A stretch of DNA of 64,000 nucleotides from Acetatifactor sp. (GTDB lineage Bacteria; Bacillota; Clostridia; Lachnospirales; Lachnospiraceae), in NCBI GenBank assembly GCA_022511465.1, contig JAFLRM010000010.1, positions 1 through 64,000 on the forward strand. Reading direction: 5' to 3'. Shown in pieces: positions 42,352 to 54,897 of the stretch. The translations under genes were made by a program, and so were the position numbers. Every line of letters starts with the position of its first letter. Position 1 is the first letter of the stretch. The notes under the pieces are model-generated. The model was not told the DNA's origin, searched no databases, and was given only the letters and a program-made list of their open reading frames with translations.

Positions 42352-42604
42352 TTATCCACATAGATATACACATAATTTACTCACATCTTATTTATCCACA
42401 ACATGTTGATTACTTGTGGATAATTTTATTATTTTGTGTTTTTTTCTGTGTAAATAATGTGTAATAATACATAAATTCTAAATATATTAAAGATTTTTCC
42501 TATCATATTAGTTATCCACTTCTTCACATTTCTATCCACACACATTTCAACCATATCAAATTATAACCAAAGTTATCAACATTATGTGGATAACTTTATC
42601 CATA
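42352..42604. other. oriC DnaA-box cluster
   Basis: The 556-base gap between rpmH and dnaA is very AT-rich. TTATCCACA occurs at 42352-42360 and 42392-42400, and its inverse TGTGGATAA at 42415-42423 and 42585-42593. Near matches are TTATCCACT 42512-42520, CTATCCACA 42532-42540, TTATCAACA 42573-42581 and TTATCCATA 42596-42604. The setting next to dnaA makes this the chromosomal replication origin. A stretch between the left and right groups (42424-42511) without boxes is the likely unwinding or spacer part. Confidence 0.9.
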
Positions 42605-42623
42605 TGCTGTTTAAAACTTACAT

Positions 42624-42652
42624 TTGAAATATTTATGATTCTATATTACAAT
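42624..42652 (+). promoter_or_regulatory. dnaA promoter
   Basis: TTGAAA (42624-42629) and TACAAT (42647-42652) are 17 bases apart, 41 bases before the dnaA ATG and right beside the last DnaA boxes, which allows autoregulation. Confidence 0.6.
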
Positions 42653-42693
42653 AAAAAAGTACAGGTTTTTATATGGTTGGAAGGGTTTTTAGA

Positions 42694-44064
42694 ATGAATA
42701 GTGACAACATAAAAGAAAATTGGAAAGTGATCAAAGATACTGTCAGAAGAGAATATAATCTCTCTGACATTTCTTATCATACATGGGTAGAACCATTGGA
42801 ATTTCATAATGTTGTAAATGATGTAGTAAATATTATCATTCCCTCAGATCAAGCTCATGCTCTAAATTACATTTCTTCCAAATATAAGAGCTTTTTTCAG
42901 GTTACCATCACAGAGATGTTTGACCATGAATACGATATCAGTTTTATTCTGGAAAAAGATGTCGGATCTCAGAACCCGGATGATAATGATAAAAATATTA
43001 GCAGCCTGGGTTACAACATTAACTATGAAAGTGCCAACTTAAATCCTAAATATAAATTTGATACTTTTGTCGTGGGAAGCAACAATAAATTTGCACATTC
43101 TGCTTCCCTTGCAGTGGCAGAGACTCCCGGTGAGACTTACAATCCTCTCTATTTGTATGGAGGTCCCGGACTTGGCAAGACTCACTTAATGCACTCTATA
43201 GGTCACTTTATTTTGGAACAGAATCCGGAAACAAAAGTTCTCTATGTCACCAGTGAGGAATTTACCAATGAAGTTATCGAATCCATTCGAAGCGGTAACG
43301 CCGCTTCCATGACCAAGCTTCGGGAAAAGTACCGCACAGTAGATGTTCTCATGGTAGACGATGTACAGTTTATAATAGGAAAAGAAAGTACACAGGAAGA
43401 ATTTTTCCACACTTTCAATGTACTCCACGGAGCCCACAAACAGATCATTATTTCCTCCGATAAACCTCCAAAAGAAATGGAGACTCTGGATGAGAGATTC
43501 CGTTCCCGGTTTGAATGGGGACTCATCGCAGATATACAACCACCCGACTATGAGACTCGTATGGCTATTTTGCGCAAAAACGCAGAGAACTACGATCGTC
43601 AGATTGACGAGGATATCATCAAATATATAGCTATCAATATCAAATCAAATATTCGTGAGCTGGAGGGTGCTTTCAATAAGATCATTGCTTTTGCCAAGCT
43701 CAACAAAGTAGATCTGACATTGGCTCTTGCAGAGGAGGCATTAAAGGATGTTATTTATCCAAACAAACCAAAGGAAGTAACTCCGTCAACTGTCATCAAC
43801 GTTGTATCCGAACATTTCGGTATCAATCCGGATGATATCACCTCCAAAAAGCGCAACGCCGAATTTGCGCTGCCAAGACAGATTGTAATGTATCTCTGCT
43901 ATGATATGATAGACGGCATCTCCTATATGAACATAGCAAAACTTCTTGGAAAGAAAGATCACACCACGATCATCTATGGAGTGAACAAGATATCTTCTGA
44001 GATAAACTCCAATGAAGAGCTGAAGAACAAGATAGATATTATTAAAAAGAAGATAAACCCTTAA
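42694..44064 (+). CDS. dnaA: Chromosomal replication initiator DnaA
   Basis: This is a 456-residue initiator. Domain I is at residues 1-80 (WKVIKDTVRREYNLSDISYHTWVEPL), with a short acidic linker. The AAA+ domain has Walker A GGPGLGKTHL, Walker B VLMVDDVQF and sensor regions. C-terminal domain IV has the DnaA signature KKDHTTIIYGVNKI. The start at 42694 (MNSDNIKENW) has GGAAGG nine bases before; the frame also opens at 42673. It initiates replication at the adjacent box cluster. Confidence 0.97.
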   Translation: MNSDNIKENWKVIKDTVRREYNLSDISYHTWVEPLEFHNVVNDVVNIIIPSDQAHALNYISSKYKSFFQVTITEMFDHEYDISFILEKDVGSQNPDDNDKNISSLGYNINYESANLNPKYKFDTFVVGSNNKFAHSASLAVAETPGETYNPLYLYGGPGLGKTHLMHSIGHFILEQNPETKVLYVTSEEFTNEVIESIRSGNAASMTKLREKYRTVDVLMVDDVQFIIGKESTQEEFFHTFNVLHGAHKQIIISSDKPPKEMETLDERFRSRFEWGLIADIQPPDYETRMAILRKNAENYDRQIDEDIIKYIAINIKSNIRELEGAFNKIIAFAKLNKVDLTLALAEEALKDVIYPNKPKEVTPSTVINVVSEHFGINPDDITSKKRNAEFALPRQIVMYLCYDMIDGISYMNIAKLLGKKDHTTIIYGVNKISSEINSNEELKNKIDIIKKKINP

Positions 44065-44165
44065 AAAGTGGATAGAAAACGCTTATGTGTATAACTTACA
44101 TATAAATCTTAAGTTATGTTGAAAGAATTCACACGTTTTCCATTCCCTTTTTCCTCAAAAAATAG

Positions 44166-44171
44166 TATAAT
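44166..44171 (+). promoter_or_regulatory. Possible dnaN -10 element
   Basis: TATAAT, 121 bases before dnaN; no clear -35. The 227-base gap also has single weak DnaA-box-like words (TGTGTATAA at 44086-44094), so a second DnaA site is possible. Confidence 0.35.
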
Positions 44172-44291
44172 AGAGATAGTTTTGCACATATCAACATCCT
44201 TTAATAATAATAATATTAATTTCTTTATCTATTTATATGATATTTGCGTGTCTGCGGATAGATATGGAATCACGAAGGGAGTTATACACAA

Positions 44292-45401
44292 ATGAAGTTA
44301 GTTTGTTCCAAGGCAAATCTATTGAATGGCGTACAGATCGTATCTAAAGCTGTTCCCAACAAGACTACCATGTCTATATTGGAGTGTATTTTAATTGATG
44401 CCTCCAAAGGAGTGATCACTTTGACCGCCAATGATATGGAGCTTGGCATTGAAACTACGATTGAGGGAGATATTGTTCAGGGTGGTATTATAGCACTGGA
44501 TGCGAAGATATTCCTTGAGATTGTGAGGAAACTTCCTGACAGCGATATCACTATTGAGACAGATCCCTCATTTAAGACAACTATCACCTGTGAGAAAGCA
44601 AAGTTTAACATTATTGGAAAGTCCGGTGAAGATTTTTCTTATCTTCCCGTGATTGAAAGAGATGACAGTATCATCGTGAGCCAATTTACTTTGAAAGAAG
44701 TGGTGAGACAGACGATCTTTTCCATTTCTGATAACGACAACAATAAGTTGATGACTGGTGAGCTCTTCGATATTAACGGAGATGAACTCAAGGTAGTGTC
44801 TTTGGATGGGCATAGAATTTCTATTCGTAAGATTCAGTTGAAGAACAGTTACGAAGCGAAAAAGGTGGTAGTACCCGGTAAGACTTTGAATGAAGTGAGT
44901 AAGATCCTTCCCGGAGACGCTGACAGTGACGTTACAATTTCCTTTACGCCGAAACACATTGTATTCGAATTTGGCGAGACAACAGTTGTCTCCAGATTGA
45001 TAGAGGGAGAATATTTCAAGGTCGACCAGATGCTCTCCAGCGACTATGAGACTAAAGTGAAGATTAACAAGAAAGAATTTTTGAACTGTATTGACAGAGC
45101 TACCCTTCTGGTGAAAGAGGGAGACAAAAAGCCTATTATCATCAATATCACGGACGGCAGCATGGAGTTAAAGATTAATTCTATACTTGGTAGTATGAAT
45201 GAGGATATTGACATTGAAAAGAGTGGAAAGGATCTGATGATAGGATTCAATCCAAAGTTTTTGATCGATGCTCTTCGTGTGATCGATGACGAAGATGTAG
45301 ATCTCTATATGGTAAATCCTAAAGCTCCCTGCTTTATCAAGAATCCGGAGGAAAGCTATATTTACCTGATTCTGCCGGTGAACTTCACCACCGTGAAATA
45401 A
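44292..45401 (+). CDS. dnaN: DNA polymerase III beta subunit (sliding clamp)
   Basis: This 369-residue protein contains the three-domain clamp fold. Characteristic segments are SILECILIDAS, IEGDIVQGG, FEFGETTVVSRLIEGEYF and the C-terminal end YIYLILPVNFTTV. It encircles DNA and tethers polymerase and other factors. It follows dnaA in the normal order; the S4-domain gene overlaps its stop. Confidence 0.97.
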   Translation: MKLVCSKANLLNGVQIVSKAVPNKTTMSILECILIDASKGVITLTANDMELGIETTIEGDIVQGGIIALDAKIFLEIVRKLPDSDITIETDPSFKTTITCEKAKFNIIGKSGEDFSYLPVIERDDSIIVSQFTLKEVVRQTIFSISDNDNNKLMTGELFDINGDELKVVSLDGHRISIRKIQLKNSYEAKKVVVPGKTLNEVSKILPGDADSDVTISFTPKHIVFEFGETTVVSRLIEGEYFKVDQMLSSDYETKVKINKKEFLNCIDRATLLVKEGDKKPIIINITDGSMELKINSILGSMNEDIDIEKSGKDLMIGFNPKFLIDALRVIDDEDVDLYMVNPKAPCFIKNPEESYIYLILPVNFTTVK

Positions 45402-45412
45402 TGGAGAATGCT

Positions 45413-45622
45413 ATGCAGACAATTCATTTAAAGGATGATTTTATCAAACTGGGCCAGGCGCTGAAAGCGGCTGGCTTGGTGGGGTCAGGGGTAGATGCAA
45501 AGTTTGTTATTCAGGATGGACTTGTCATGGTCAATGGTGAAGTTGAAACGAGGCGCGGAAGAAAACTTGTATCAGGAGATGAAGTCACCTACAACGATGA
45601 GACTGTCAGAATAGAAAAATAG
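45413..45622 (+). CDS. S4-domain RNA-binding protein (YaaA/RlbA-like)
   Basis: This 69-residue protein has the S4 fold (HLKDDFIKLGQALKAAGLVGSG, VNGEVETRRGRKL). The chosen ATG at 45413 has GGAG six bases upstream; the ATG at 45401 overlaps the dnaN stop but has no such site. Small S4 proteins between dnaN and recF are common in Firmicutes and are thought to bind ribosomal RNA or stalled ribosomes. Confidence 0.9.
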   Translation: MQTIHLKDDFIKLGQALKAAGLVGSGVDAKFVIQDGLVMVNGEVETRRGRKLVSGDEVTYNDETVRIEK

Positions 45623-45640
45623 CTTAACAAAGGTATATTT

Positions 45641-46732
45641 ATGATCATTAAATCAATTGAACTTGCAGATTACAGAAATTATGATACTCTCACTATGCAG
45701 TTTGACAAAGGAACCAACATCCTCTACGGAGATAATGCACAGGGGAAGACCAATATCTTAGAGGCAATTTATTTAGCAGCTACCACAAAGTCCCATAAGG
45801 GCAGTAAAGATAAGGAAATTATCCAATTTGACAAAGAAGAGGCCCATATAAGGACATATCTGGAGAAAGAGGGCATAGAGACAAAAGTTGATATGCACCT
45901 TAGGAAGGCAAAGTCCAAAGGAATTGCCATAGATGGACAAAAGATAAAAAAAGCTGCTGATCTGCTCGGCTTGTGCAATGTTGTTTTTTTCTCTCCGGAA
46001 GATATGAGCATCATTAAAAATGGACCTGCGGAGAGGCGAAGATTTGTAGATATGGAGCTCTGCCAGTTGGACAGTTTTTATCTATATAATTTAAATCACT
46101 ATAACAAGATTGTAAATCAACGTAACGCGCTGTTGAAAAATATGTACTTAAATCCTGATCTTAAAGAAACCTTGAACATATGGGATATGCAGTTGGTGTC
46201 CTATGGAAGCAAAATCATAGAGCGCAGAAGACTTTTTGTAGAGCAATTAAATGAAATTATTTTTGAGATTCACAAGAAACTTTCCGGTAACAGGGAAGAA
46301 CTTCACATTGTTTATGAGCCAAATGTTGAGATAGAAGATTTTGAGAAGAGAATGAAATACAGTCAGGAGAGAGATATAAAAGCCAAGATGACCACGGTAG
46401 GACCTCACAGGGATGATTTTTCTTTTGTAGTGGACGATGTGGACATTCGGAAGTACGGTTCTCAAGGGCAGCAAAGAACAGCTGCTTTATCTCTGAAATT
46501 GTCGGAGATTGAGATGGTGAAGAAGCTTTCCAAAGATACACCTATTCTTCTTTTGGACGATGTTTTGTCTGAGCTTGACAGCAATAGACAGAATTATCTT
46601 TTAAACAGCATTGGAGAAATTCAGACGATCATCACTTGTACCGGTCTGGAAGAATTTGTGAACAACCGGTTTGAGATCAACAAAGTCTTTCGTGTGGAAA
46701 ACGGAACCGTGACTTGCATGAATGAACAGTAA
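45641..46732 (+). CDS. recF: Recombination protein RecF
   Basis: This 363-residue SMC-like ATPase acts in gap repair with RecO/RecR. Walker A is GDNAQGKTNILEAIYLAA near residue 31, the signature is YGSQGQQRTAALSLKLSE, and Walker B is ILLLDDVLSELD. It is 18 bases behind the S4 gene and leads to gyrB, the usual order. Confidence 0.96.
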   Translation: MIIKSIELADYRNYDTLTMQFDKGTNILYGDNAQGKTNILEAIYLAATTKSHKGSKDKEIIQFDKEEAHIRTYLEKEGIETKVDMHLRKAKSKGIAIDGQKIKKAADLLGLCNVVFFSPEDMSIIKNGPAERRRFVDMELCQLDSFYLYNLNHYNKIVNQRNALLKNMYLNPDLKETLNIWDMQLVSYGSKIIERRRLFVEQLNEIIFEIHKKLSGNREELHIVYEPNVEIEDFEKRMKYSQERDIKAKMTTVGPHRDDFSFVVDDVDIRKYGSQGQQRTAALSLKLSEIEMVKKLSKDTPILLLDDVLSELDSNRQNYLLNSIGEIQTIITCTGLEEFVNNRFEINKVFRVENGTVTCMNEQ

Positions 46733-46739
46733 AAAGTAA

Positions 46740-48899
<2,160 letters not shown>

Positions 48900-48929
48900 T
48901 ACCAGCCTTCAGGCAGAATGTGAGGACGT

Positions 48930-51503
48930 ATGAACGACGATATTTTTGATAAGATCCAGGAAGTGGATCTGAAGGAACGAATGGAAACCTTTTATATCGA
49001 CTATGCAATGAGTGTTATTGCATCCCGTGCGTTGCCGGATGTGAGAGACGGATTGAAGCCGGTACAGAGGAGAGTCCTTTATTCCATGATTGAATTGAAT
49101 AATGGACCCGATAAGCCGCATCGTAAGAGTGCGCGTATTGTCGGAGATACCATGGGTAAATACCATCCTCACGGTGACAGCTCAATCTATGGCGCTTTGG
49201 TCAATATGGCACAGGAGTGGAATACCAGATACCCTCTGGTTGACGGACATGGAAACTTTGGTTCCATGGACGGAGACGGTGCGGCGGCCATGCGTTATAC
49301 CGAGGCAAGACTTTCTAAGATTTCCATGGAACTTCTTGCGGATATCAACAAGAACACAGTTGACTTCGTGCCGAACTTTGACGATACGGAAAAAGAACCT
49401 GTAGTACTTCCCAGCCGTTATCCTAATCTTTTGGTGAACGGTACTACCGGTATCGCGGTTGGTATGGCTACCAATATTCCCCCTCACAATCTGCGTGAAG
49501 TGGTGAACGCGGTAGTAAAGATCATAGACAATAAGGTGGAGGAGAACCGTAACACCACCATCGAGGAGGTCATGGAGATCGTAAAGGCTCCGGATTTCCC
49601 TACAGGTGGTCTGATCCTTGGAACGAGGGGCTGTGAAGAGGCATACCGCACCGGACGCGGCAAGGTACGTGTGCGCGCAGTAACGGATATTGAGACTCTT
49701 CCCAACGGCAAGACTCAGATCGTAGCCACAGAGCTTCCCTACATGGTGAACAAGGCTAACCTGATCATCAAGATCGCTGAGCTGGTAAAGTTAAAGAAAA
49801 TTGATGGTATCACAGATATCCGCGACGAGTCCAACAGAGAAGGTGTCCGCGTGGTAATTGAGCTACGAAAGGATGCCAATGCCAATGTTATTTTAAATCA
49901 ACTCTTCAAACACACGCAGCTGCAGGATACTTTTGGTGTGATCATGCTGGCCCTAGTGAACAATGAGCCCAAGATAATGAGCCTTTTGGATATGCTCGTA
50001 CATTATCTGAAGCATCAGAAGGAAGTAGTCACCAGAAGAACCAAGTATGATTTGGACAAAGCGGAAGAGAGAGACCATATTGTACAGGGTCTTTTGAAAG
50101 CTCTTGATTTTATTGATGAAGTTATCTCTATCATAAGGGCAAGCGATAATACACAGACTGCCAAGCAGCGTTTGATGGAGCGTTTCGAGTTGGATGATGC
50201 ACAGGCACAGGCTATTGTGGATATGCGCCTGCGCGCTCTGACAGGTTTGGAGAGAGAGAAGTTAGAGAACGAGCACAATGAACTGACGATCCTCATCGGA
50301 GAATTAAGGGAGATTCTTGCAGATGAAAAGAAGCTTCTTGGTGTGATCAAAAAAGAAATCACTGTTATCTCTGATAAGTATGGGGATGACAGAAGAAGTA
50401 AGATTGGCTATGATGTGTTTGATATGTCTGTGGAAGATCTGATCCCCAGAGATAACACTATCATTACCATGACCAGACTTGGCTATATCAAGCGCATGAC
50501 AGTGGATAATTTTAAGGCGCAGAATCGTGGCGGCAAGGGCATCAAGGGAATGCAGACTATAGAGGATGATTACATAGAAGACCTCTTGATGACTACCACC
50601 CATCACTACTTAAATTTCTTCACCAATATGGGAAGAGTTTATCGCCTGAAAGCCTATGAAATCCCGGAAGCGGGAAGGACCGCCAGAGGAACCGCCATAG
50701 TAAATATGCTGCAGCTCTCCCCCGGAGAAAAAATTACCGCAATGATTCCTATTCGGGAGTATGATGAGAGCAAGAATCTCTTTATGGTGACTAAGCATGG
50801 TATTGTGAAAAAGACACCCCTTGCAGAGTTTGCAAACATTCGCAAAAATGGCTTGATGGCTATCAATTTAAAAGAAGAAGATGAGCTGATAGAAGTAAAA
50901 ACTACCAATACAGAAAGCGAAATCTTTTTGGTGACTAAGCAGGGTATGTGTATTCGTTTTCTGGAGACAGATGTACGCGCCACGGGAAGAGCTTCCATGG
51001 GTGTTATCGGTATGAATCTGTCGCCCGGGGACGAGGTTGTGGGAATGCAGCTTCAGGCTCAGGGAGATTATCTGCTCATCGCATCAGAAAATGGGCTCGG
51101 TAAACGCACTGTCATGGATGAATTTACTGTACAGCGGCGCGGCGGAAAAGGAGTTAAGTGTTACAAGATCACGGAGAAGACCGGTGATGTGGTAGGTGTC
51201 AAGGCTGTGAAGGATGAGCATGAGATCATGCTGATCACCACAGAAGGTATTGTGATCCAGTTACGAGCAGAGGATATCTCTATCTTGAAGCGCATTACTT
51301 CCGGTGTGAAGATGATCAACCTTGAAAAGAATGTGAAAGTAGCACAGATTGCCAAGGTTAGAGAAAAGATTTCCAACGGAAATCAGGAATTTGACAATTT
51401 AGAGGATGCCATGGAGGATATTCCGGATGAGGAGAAATATCCCGGAGACTTTGTGGATGACGGAAAAGAGGTAAATCTTCCTAAAGAAGAAGAGGAAGAG
51501 TAA
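48930..51503 (+). CDS. gyrA: DNA gyrase subunit A
   Basis: This 857-residue subunit cuts and rejoins DNA with the active Tyr in [11 protein letters not shown]. The quinolone region is [17 protein letters not shown], with Gly at the place where E. coli has Asp87. The C-terminal half holds the beta-pinwheel repeats with GyrA box-like [10 protein letters not shown] and the end is acidic (EEEEE). GAGG precedes the ATG. It follows gyrB by 30 bases. Confidence 0.96.
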   Translation: MNDDIFDKIQEVDLKERMETFYIDYAMSVIASRALPDVRDGLKPVQRRVLYSMIELNNGPDKPHRKSARIVGDTMGKYHPHGDSSIYGALVNMAQEWNTRYPLVDGHGNFGSMDGDGAAAMRYTEARLSKISMELLADINKNTVDFVPNFDDTEKEPVVLPSRYPNLLVNGTTGIAVGMATNIPPHNLREVVNAVVKIIDNKVEENRNTTIEEVMEIVKAPDFPTGGLILGTRGCEEAYRTGRGKVRVRAVTDIETLPNGKTQIVATELPYMVNKANLIIKIAELVKLKKIDGITDIRDESNREGVRVVIELRKDANANVILNQLFKHTQLQDTFGVIMLALVNNEPKIMSLLDMLVHYLKHQKEVVTRRTKYDLDKAEERDHIVQGLLKALDFIDEVISIIRASDNTQTAKQRLMERFELDDAQAQAIVDMRLRALTGLEREKLENEHNELTILIGELREILADEKKLLGVIKKEITVISDKYGDDRRSKIGYDVFDMSVEDLIPRDNTIITMTRLGYIKRMTVDNFKAQNRGGKGIKGMQTIEDDYIEDLLMTTTHHYLNFFTNMGRVYRLKAYEIPEAGRTARGTAIVNMLQLSPGEKITAMIPIREYDESKNLFMVTKHGIVKKTPLAEFANIRKNGLMAINLKEEDELIEVKTTNTESEIFLVTKQGMCIRFLETDVRATGRASMGVIGMNLSPGDEVVGMQLQAQGDYLLIASENGLGKRTVMDEFTVQRRGGKGVKCYKITEKTGDVVGVKAVKDEHEIMLITTEGIVIQLRAEDISILKRITSGVKMINLEKNVKVAQIAKVREKISNGNQEFDNLEDAMEDIPDEEKYPGDFVDDGKEVNLPKEEEEE

Positions 51504-51508
51504 AAGAC

Positions 51509-52693
51509 ATGGAATCGTATCAAATATTTTTAGATCTTGCTATTATAATGGTTTTCTCCAAATTTTTTGGTCTGGTGGCCAGAAGATTAAAAGCGCCTCA
51601 GGTAGTAGGAGAGATCATTGCAGGTCTTTTGATCGGACCCAGCATTTTAGGGTTAGTTCAGCAGACAGATTTTTTGGCACAGATGGCGGAAATCGGCGTG
51701 ATCCTTCTGATGTTCTCCGCCGGTCTGGAGACCAATTTAAGAGATCTGATGCGCACCGGAGTAAAGGCTCTTTTCATTGCTTGTGCGGGTGTGTTTGTTC
51801 CTTTGGCAGGGGGAACCTTACTATATATGGCATTTTACGGAACGGCACCATTCGGCTCTGAGAAATTTTATCAGGCAGTGTTCATCGGTGTGATCATGAC
51901 GGCGACCAGTGTGAGTATTACCGTTCAATCTCTGAAAGAAATGGGAAAACTGAAAGGAGACGTTGGAACCACGATCCTCAGCGCTGCCATTATTGATGAT
52001 GTGATCGGTATTGTGGTGCTGACTTTCGTGGTGGGATTTAAGGATCCGGAGTCCAATCCCGGTAAAGTTGTGATCAACACGGTGCTGTTTTTCGTGATGG
52101 CATTGATTGTTGGATTTATTCTGTATAAAATCATGAAAATGGTGGATTTCCGCTATCCTCATACGCACAGGATTCCCATTTTGGGATTGGCTGTTTGTTT
52201 TGTCTTCTCCTATGTGGCAGAAGTGTACTTTGGAATCGCGGATATCACCGGAGCCTATGTGGCGGGAATCATTTTGTGCTCCCTGAAGGATTCCGGTTAC
52301 ATTGAAAAGCAGGTGGATACCAACTCTTATATGTTGTTTGGTCCGGTATTTTTTGCAAGTATCGGATTAAAGACCAACATTGACAATGTGACAGGTGCCA
52401 TCGTCCTCTTTGCAGTCTGCTTTGTGCTGGTAGCTTTAATATGTAAGATCGTAGGCTGTGGCCTTGTGGCAAGATTGTGCGGCTACAAGGGAAACGATGC
52501 CCTGAAGATTGGTGTGGGTATGATGACCAGAGGAGAGGTGGCTCTGATCGTATCTCAGAAAGGTCTTTCGGTGGGTATGTTAAACTCCGTATATTTTACG
52601 GCCGTGATTTTGTTGATTATTGTATCCAGTATATGCACTCCAATTTTGCTGAAAATCTTATATGCAAGAGACGGACAACATGAGCTTACCTAA
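51509..52693 (+). CDS. CPA-type cation:proton antiporter
   Basis: This 394-residue protein has about twelve membrane segments and belongs to the Na+/H+ exchanger family (PF00999). Features are EIIAGLLIGPSILG, SAGLETNLRDL and the acidic AIIDDVIGIVVL core that carries ions. No cytosolic TrkA-N domain follows, so it is the short form. The cation (Na or K) is not assigned. It begins six bases after gyrA, presumably in the same transcript. Confidence 0.88.
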   Translation: MESYQIFLDLAIIMVFSKFFGLVARRLKAPQVVGEIIAGLLIGPSILGLVQQTDFLAQMAEIGVILLMFSAGLETNLRDLMRTGVKALFIACAGVFVPLAGGTLLYMAFYGTAPFGSEKFYQAVFIGVIMTATSVSITVQSLKEMGKLKGDVGTTILSAAIIDDVIGIVVLTFVVGFKDPESNPGKVVINTVLFFVMALIVGFILYKIMKMVDFRYPHTHRIPILGLAVCFVFSYVAEVYFGIADITGAYVAGIILCSLKDSGYIEKQVDTNSYMLFGPVFFASIGLKTNIDNVTGAIVLFAVCFVLVALICKIVGCGLVARLCGYKGNDALKIGVGMMTRGEVALIVSQKGLSVGMLNSVYFTAVILLIIVSSICTPILLKILYARDGQHELT

Positions 52694-53435
52694 AGAGAAA
52701 AAAGTTGCCTTCGAGGCGGCGAGAAACAAAATAATAGGCGTGGACAGACAGAGACTGGGGATTGGCACCCTGTCGGAAAAGTCTGTCCACGCCATTTTAA
52801 AACATTATATGGAACCCGATGAGGACAGACACGAGGTTCCTGTCGAAAATTTTGTGGCGGATATTTATTCGGACGGTGCGATCATAGAGATACAGACCAA
52901 ACAATTTTACAGGATGCGGGATAAACTGAAAACTTTCCTTCCCTTGTACCCGGTGACGGTAGTTTACCCTATCCCCAGGGAAAAATGGCTTGTCTGGATC
53001 GATCCTGAGACGGGGGAACTGGCTGAGAGAAGAAAATCTCCCCTGAAAGGCAATCTCTACACAATCTTTCCGGAGCTGTACCGGATCAAAATGTTTTTAA
53101 AGGATCCCAACTTGAAATTTCGTTTGGTGTTGATGGACATGGAGGAGTATAAGTTACTAAACGGTTATGGGAAGGACAAGAAAAAACGGGCCGACAAATT
53201 TGACCGTATTCCCACGGAGCTTGTGGAGGAGGTAGAGATTAACTGTATTCAGGACTATATGCAGTTTGTCCCTTACGATTTAGAGGAGCCTTTCACCGTA
53301 AAAAATTTTGCCAAGGCCGCACATATTTCTGTAGCTCTGGCTCAGCCCGCCGTCCATATTCTTGCCTATGTTGGAATGATAGAAAAGGTTGGGAAAAAAG
53401 GAAATGCTCATTTATATAGAACAGTGGAGCTCTGA
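52680..53435 (+). CDS. Uncharacterised protein with PD-(D/E)xK-like core and C-terminal winged helix
   Basis: This 251-residue protein overlaps the antiporter stop by 14 bases. The start MSLPKEKKVAFEAARNK is chosen at 52680 (weak GAGA site). Residues ~25-90 show helix, then VADIYSD, then AIIEIQTKQFYRMRDKL, which resembles the D...E/QxK arrangement of restriction-endonuclease-fold proteins. The last 70 residues look like a winged helix (KNFAKAAHISVALAQPAVHILAYVG). I do not know a characterised homologue. The nuclease reading is inference. Confidence 0.6.
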   Translation: MSLPKEKKVAFEAARNKIIGVDRQRLGIGTLSEKSVHAILKHYMEPDEDRHEVPVENFVADIYSDGAIIEIQTKQFYRMRDKLKTFLPLYPVTVVYPIPREKWLVWIDPETGELAERRKSPLKGNLYTIFPELYRIKMFLKDPNLKFRLVLMDMEEYKLLNGYGKDKKKRADKFDRIPTELVEEVEINCIQDYMQFVPYDLEEPFTVKNFAKAAHISVALAQPAVHILAYVGMIEKVGKKGNAHLYRTVEL

Positions 53436-53455
53436 CAGTTGATAAATATAGACAT

Positions 53456-53492
53456 AAAATGACGGGGAATCAGTCTTCCTCGTCATTTTTTT
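53456..53492 (+). terminator. Terminator overlapping the sensor kinase 3' end
   Basis: AAAATGACGGGGAA pairs with TTCCTCGTCATTTT (one wobble), followed by T7 on the plus strand. On the minus strand it codes the last residues of the kinase. It separates two convergent groups of genes. Confidence 0.8.
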
Positions 53493-54897
53493 CGGACTCC
53501 GGAAGAGAGAAGATGAATTCACTTCCCTCCCCGAGAGTGCTGATCACGTTAATATGCTCGTTGTGGGCATTGATGATCTCTTTCACAATGGAGAGACCCA
53601 GTCCGGTGCCTTTCTTGTCCTTTCCTCTGGAGAGATCGGACTTATAGAAGCGATCCCATATCAGCTTCAGATCCTCCTTTGGAATCCCAATCCCGGTGTC
53701 CTTTACAGAGACGAAGAGCTTACTTTTCTTCACGGAGGTCTCTATGCGAATAACGGAATCATGATGGCTGAACTTGATGGCATTGTCCATCAGGTTGTAG
53801 AGCACCTGTTGGATCTTTCCCATATCCGCATTTACATACATAGTATCTCCGGTCAGGATCATCTCGATAGCGATGGTCTTTTGCCTGCAGGTTCCTTCAA
53901 AGGAGGCAGCAGTATTGCGTATAACCTGATTGATGTCAAAGTCGGTGCGGTCTAACAGTATTCCTCTGGTGTTCAGATTATTTAAAGTTAGAAGGCTGTT
54001 GGTAAGCTTGGTCAGGCGCTCCGTTTCATTTAATACGATGTTTAAGTATTTTTCGTGCATTTCCGGCGGTATGGTGCCGTCCAGCATAGCTTCCAGATAT
54101 CCGCGGATAGAGGTTAGGGGAGATCTAAAATCATGGGATACATTAGCTACGAATTTTTTCTGGTCATCCTCGGAACGGGCGATCTCGCTTGCCATATAAT
54201 TCAGACAGGCGGCCAAATAGCCAATCTCGTCCTCACTGTCCACCTGAAATTCATAGTGCATGTTGCCGGAGGCATATTGCTCTGTGGCGTAGGTGATCTT
54301 CCGAAGAGGTACATACACAATTTCCGTAAAAAAGATTAAAATGATCAGGGACAGTAAAAATAAGATCAACAACGTAATATAAGAAATATTAAGGAGACTG
54401 TTGCAGGACTCCATAATATCCGACATATTGCTGTGGATCGCTACATATCCCTTTACCTTGTAATCGGAGGTGATGGGAGCCAGCACCGTCAGCACATCCG
54501 ACTCAAAGTTTCCAAAGAAATCCCCTATGATATAATAAGAGCCATTAGTAATGGTGGAATCAAAGTTCTCAATGACTACCACATCTTCCACATTGATGGG
54601 GGTGTTGGTGTCCAGGACCAGACGGCCGGAGGGATTGATAATGCGAATGTTGGAATTAAGATAGACTGCCAGGGAATCCAGCTGCATTTTTACTGTCTGC
54701 AAGCTGGTTTCACTGGTGTAAAGCCCGCTGGCGTAGGTGTTGGCAATGAGAGTAGCCTCCGAGTAAAGTTCCTGCGCTTTCTCCCTTATCAGGTGCTCTT
54801 CCGTCATGCTGGGCACAAAGGTGGTGATAATGATAAAACCAAACACACCAAAAATAAAATAGGCCAAGATAAATTTTAAATAGAGTGTCTTCCTCAT
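53470..54897 (-). CDS. Sensor histidine kinase, two membrane segments (OmpR-type partner)
   Basis: This 475-residue kinase has membrane helices at about 7-28 and 172-195, an extracellular sensor of about 140 residues, a HAMP segment (VPLRKITYATEQYASG), the HisKA box FVANVSHDFRSPLTSIRGY, and the HATPase motifs NLMDNAIKFSHH, DTGIGIP and GTGLGLSI. It is coupled to the upstream response regulator by a 4-base overlap (ATGA). The stimulus is unknown. Confidence 0.94.
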   Translation of the reverse strand: MRKTLYLKFILAYFIFGVFGFIIITTFVPSMTEEHLIREKAQELYSEATLIANTYASGLYTSETSLQTVKMQLDSLAVYLNSNIRIINPSGRLVLDTNTPINVEDVVVIENFDSTITNGSYYIIGDFFGNFESDVLTVLAPITSDYKVKGYVAIHSNMSDIMESCNSLLNISYITLLILFLLSLIILIFFTEIVYVPLRKITYATEQYASGNMHYEFQVDSEDEIGYLAACLNYMASEIARSEDDQKKFVANVSHDFRSPLTSIRGYLEAMLDGTIPPEMHEKYLNIVLNETERLTKLTNSLLTLNNLNTRGILLDRTDFDINQVIRNTAASFEGTCRQKTIAIEMILTGDTMYVNADMGKIQQVLYNLMDNAIKFSHHDSVIRIETSVKKSKLFVSVKDTGIGIPKEDLKLIWDRFYKSDLSRGKDKKGTGLGLSIVKEIINAHNEHINVISTLGEGSEFIFSLPESEKNDEED

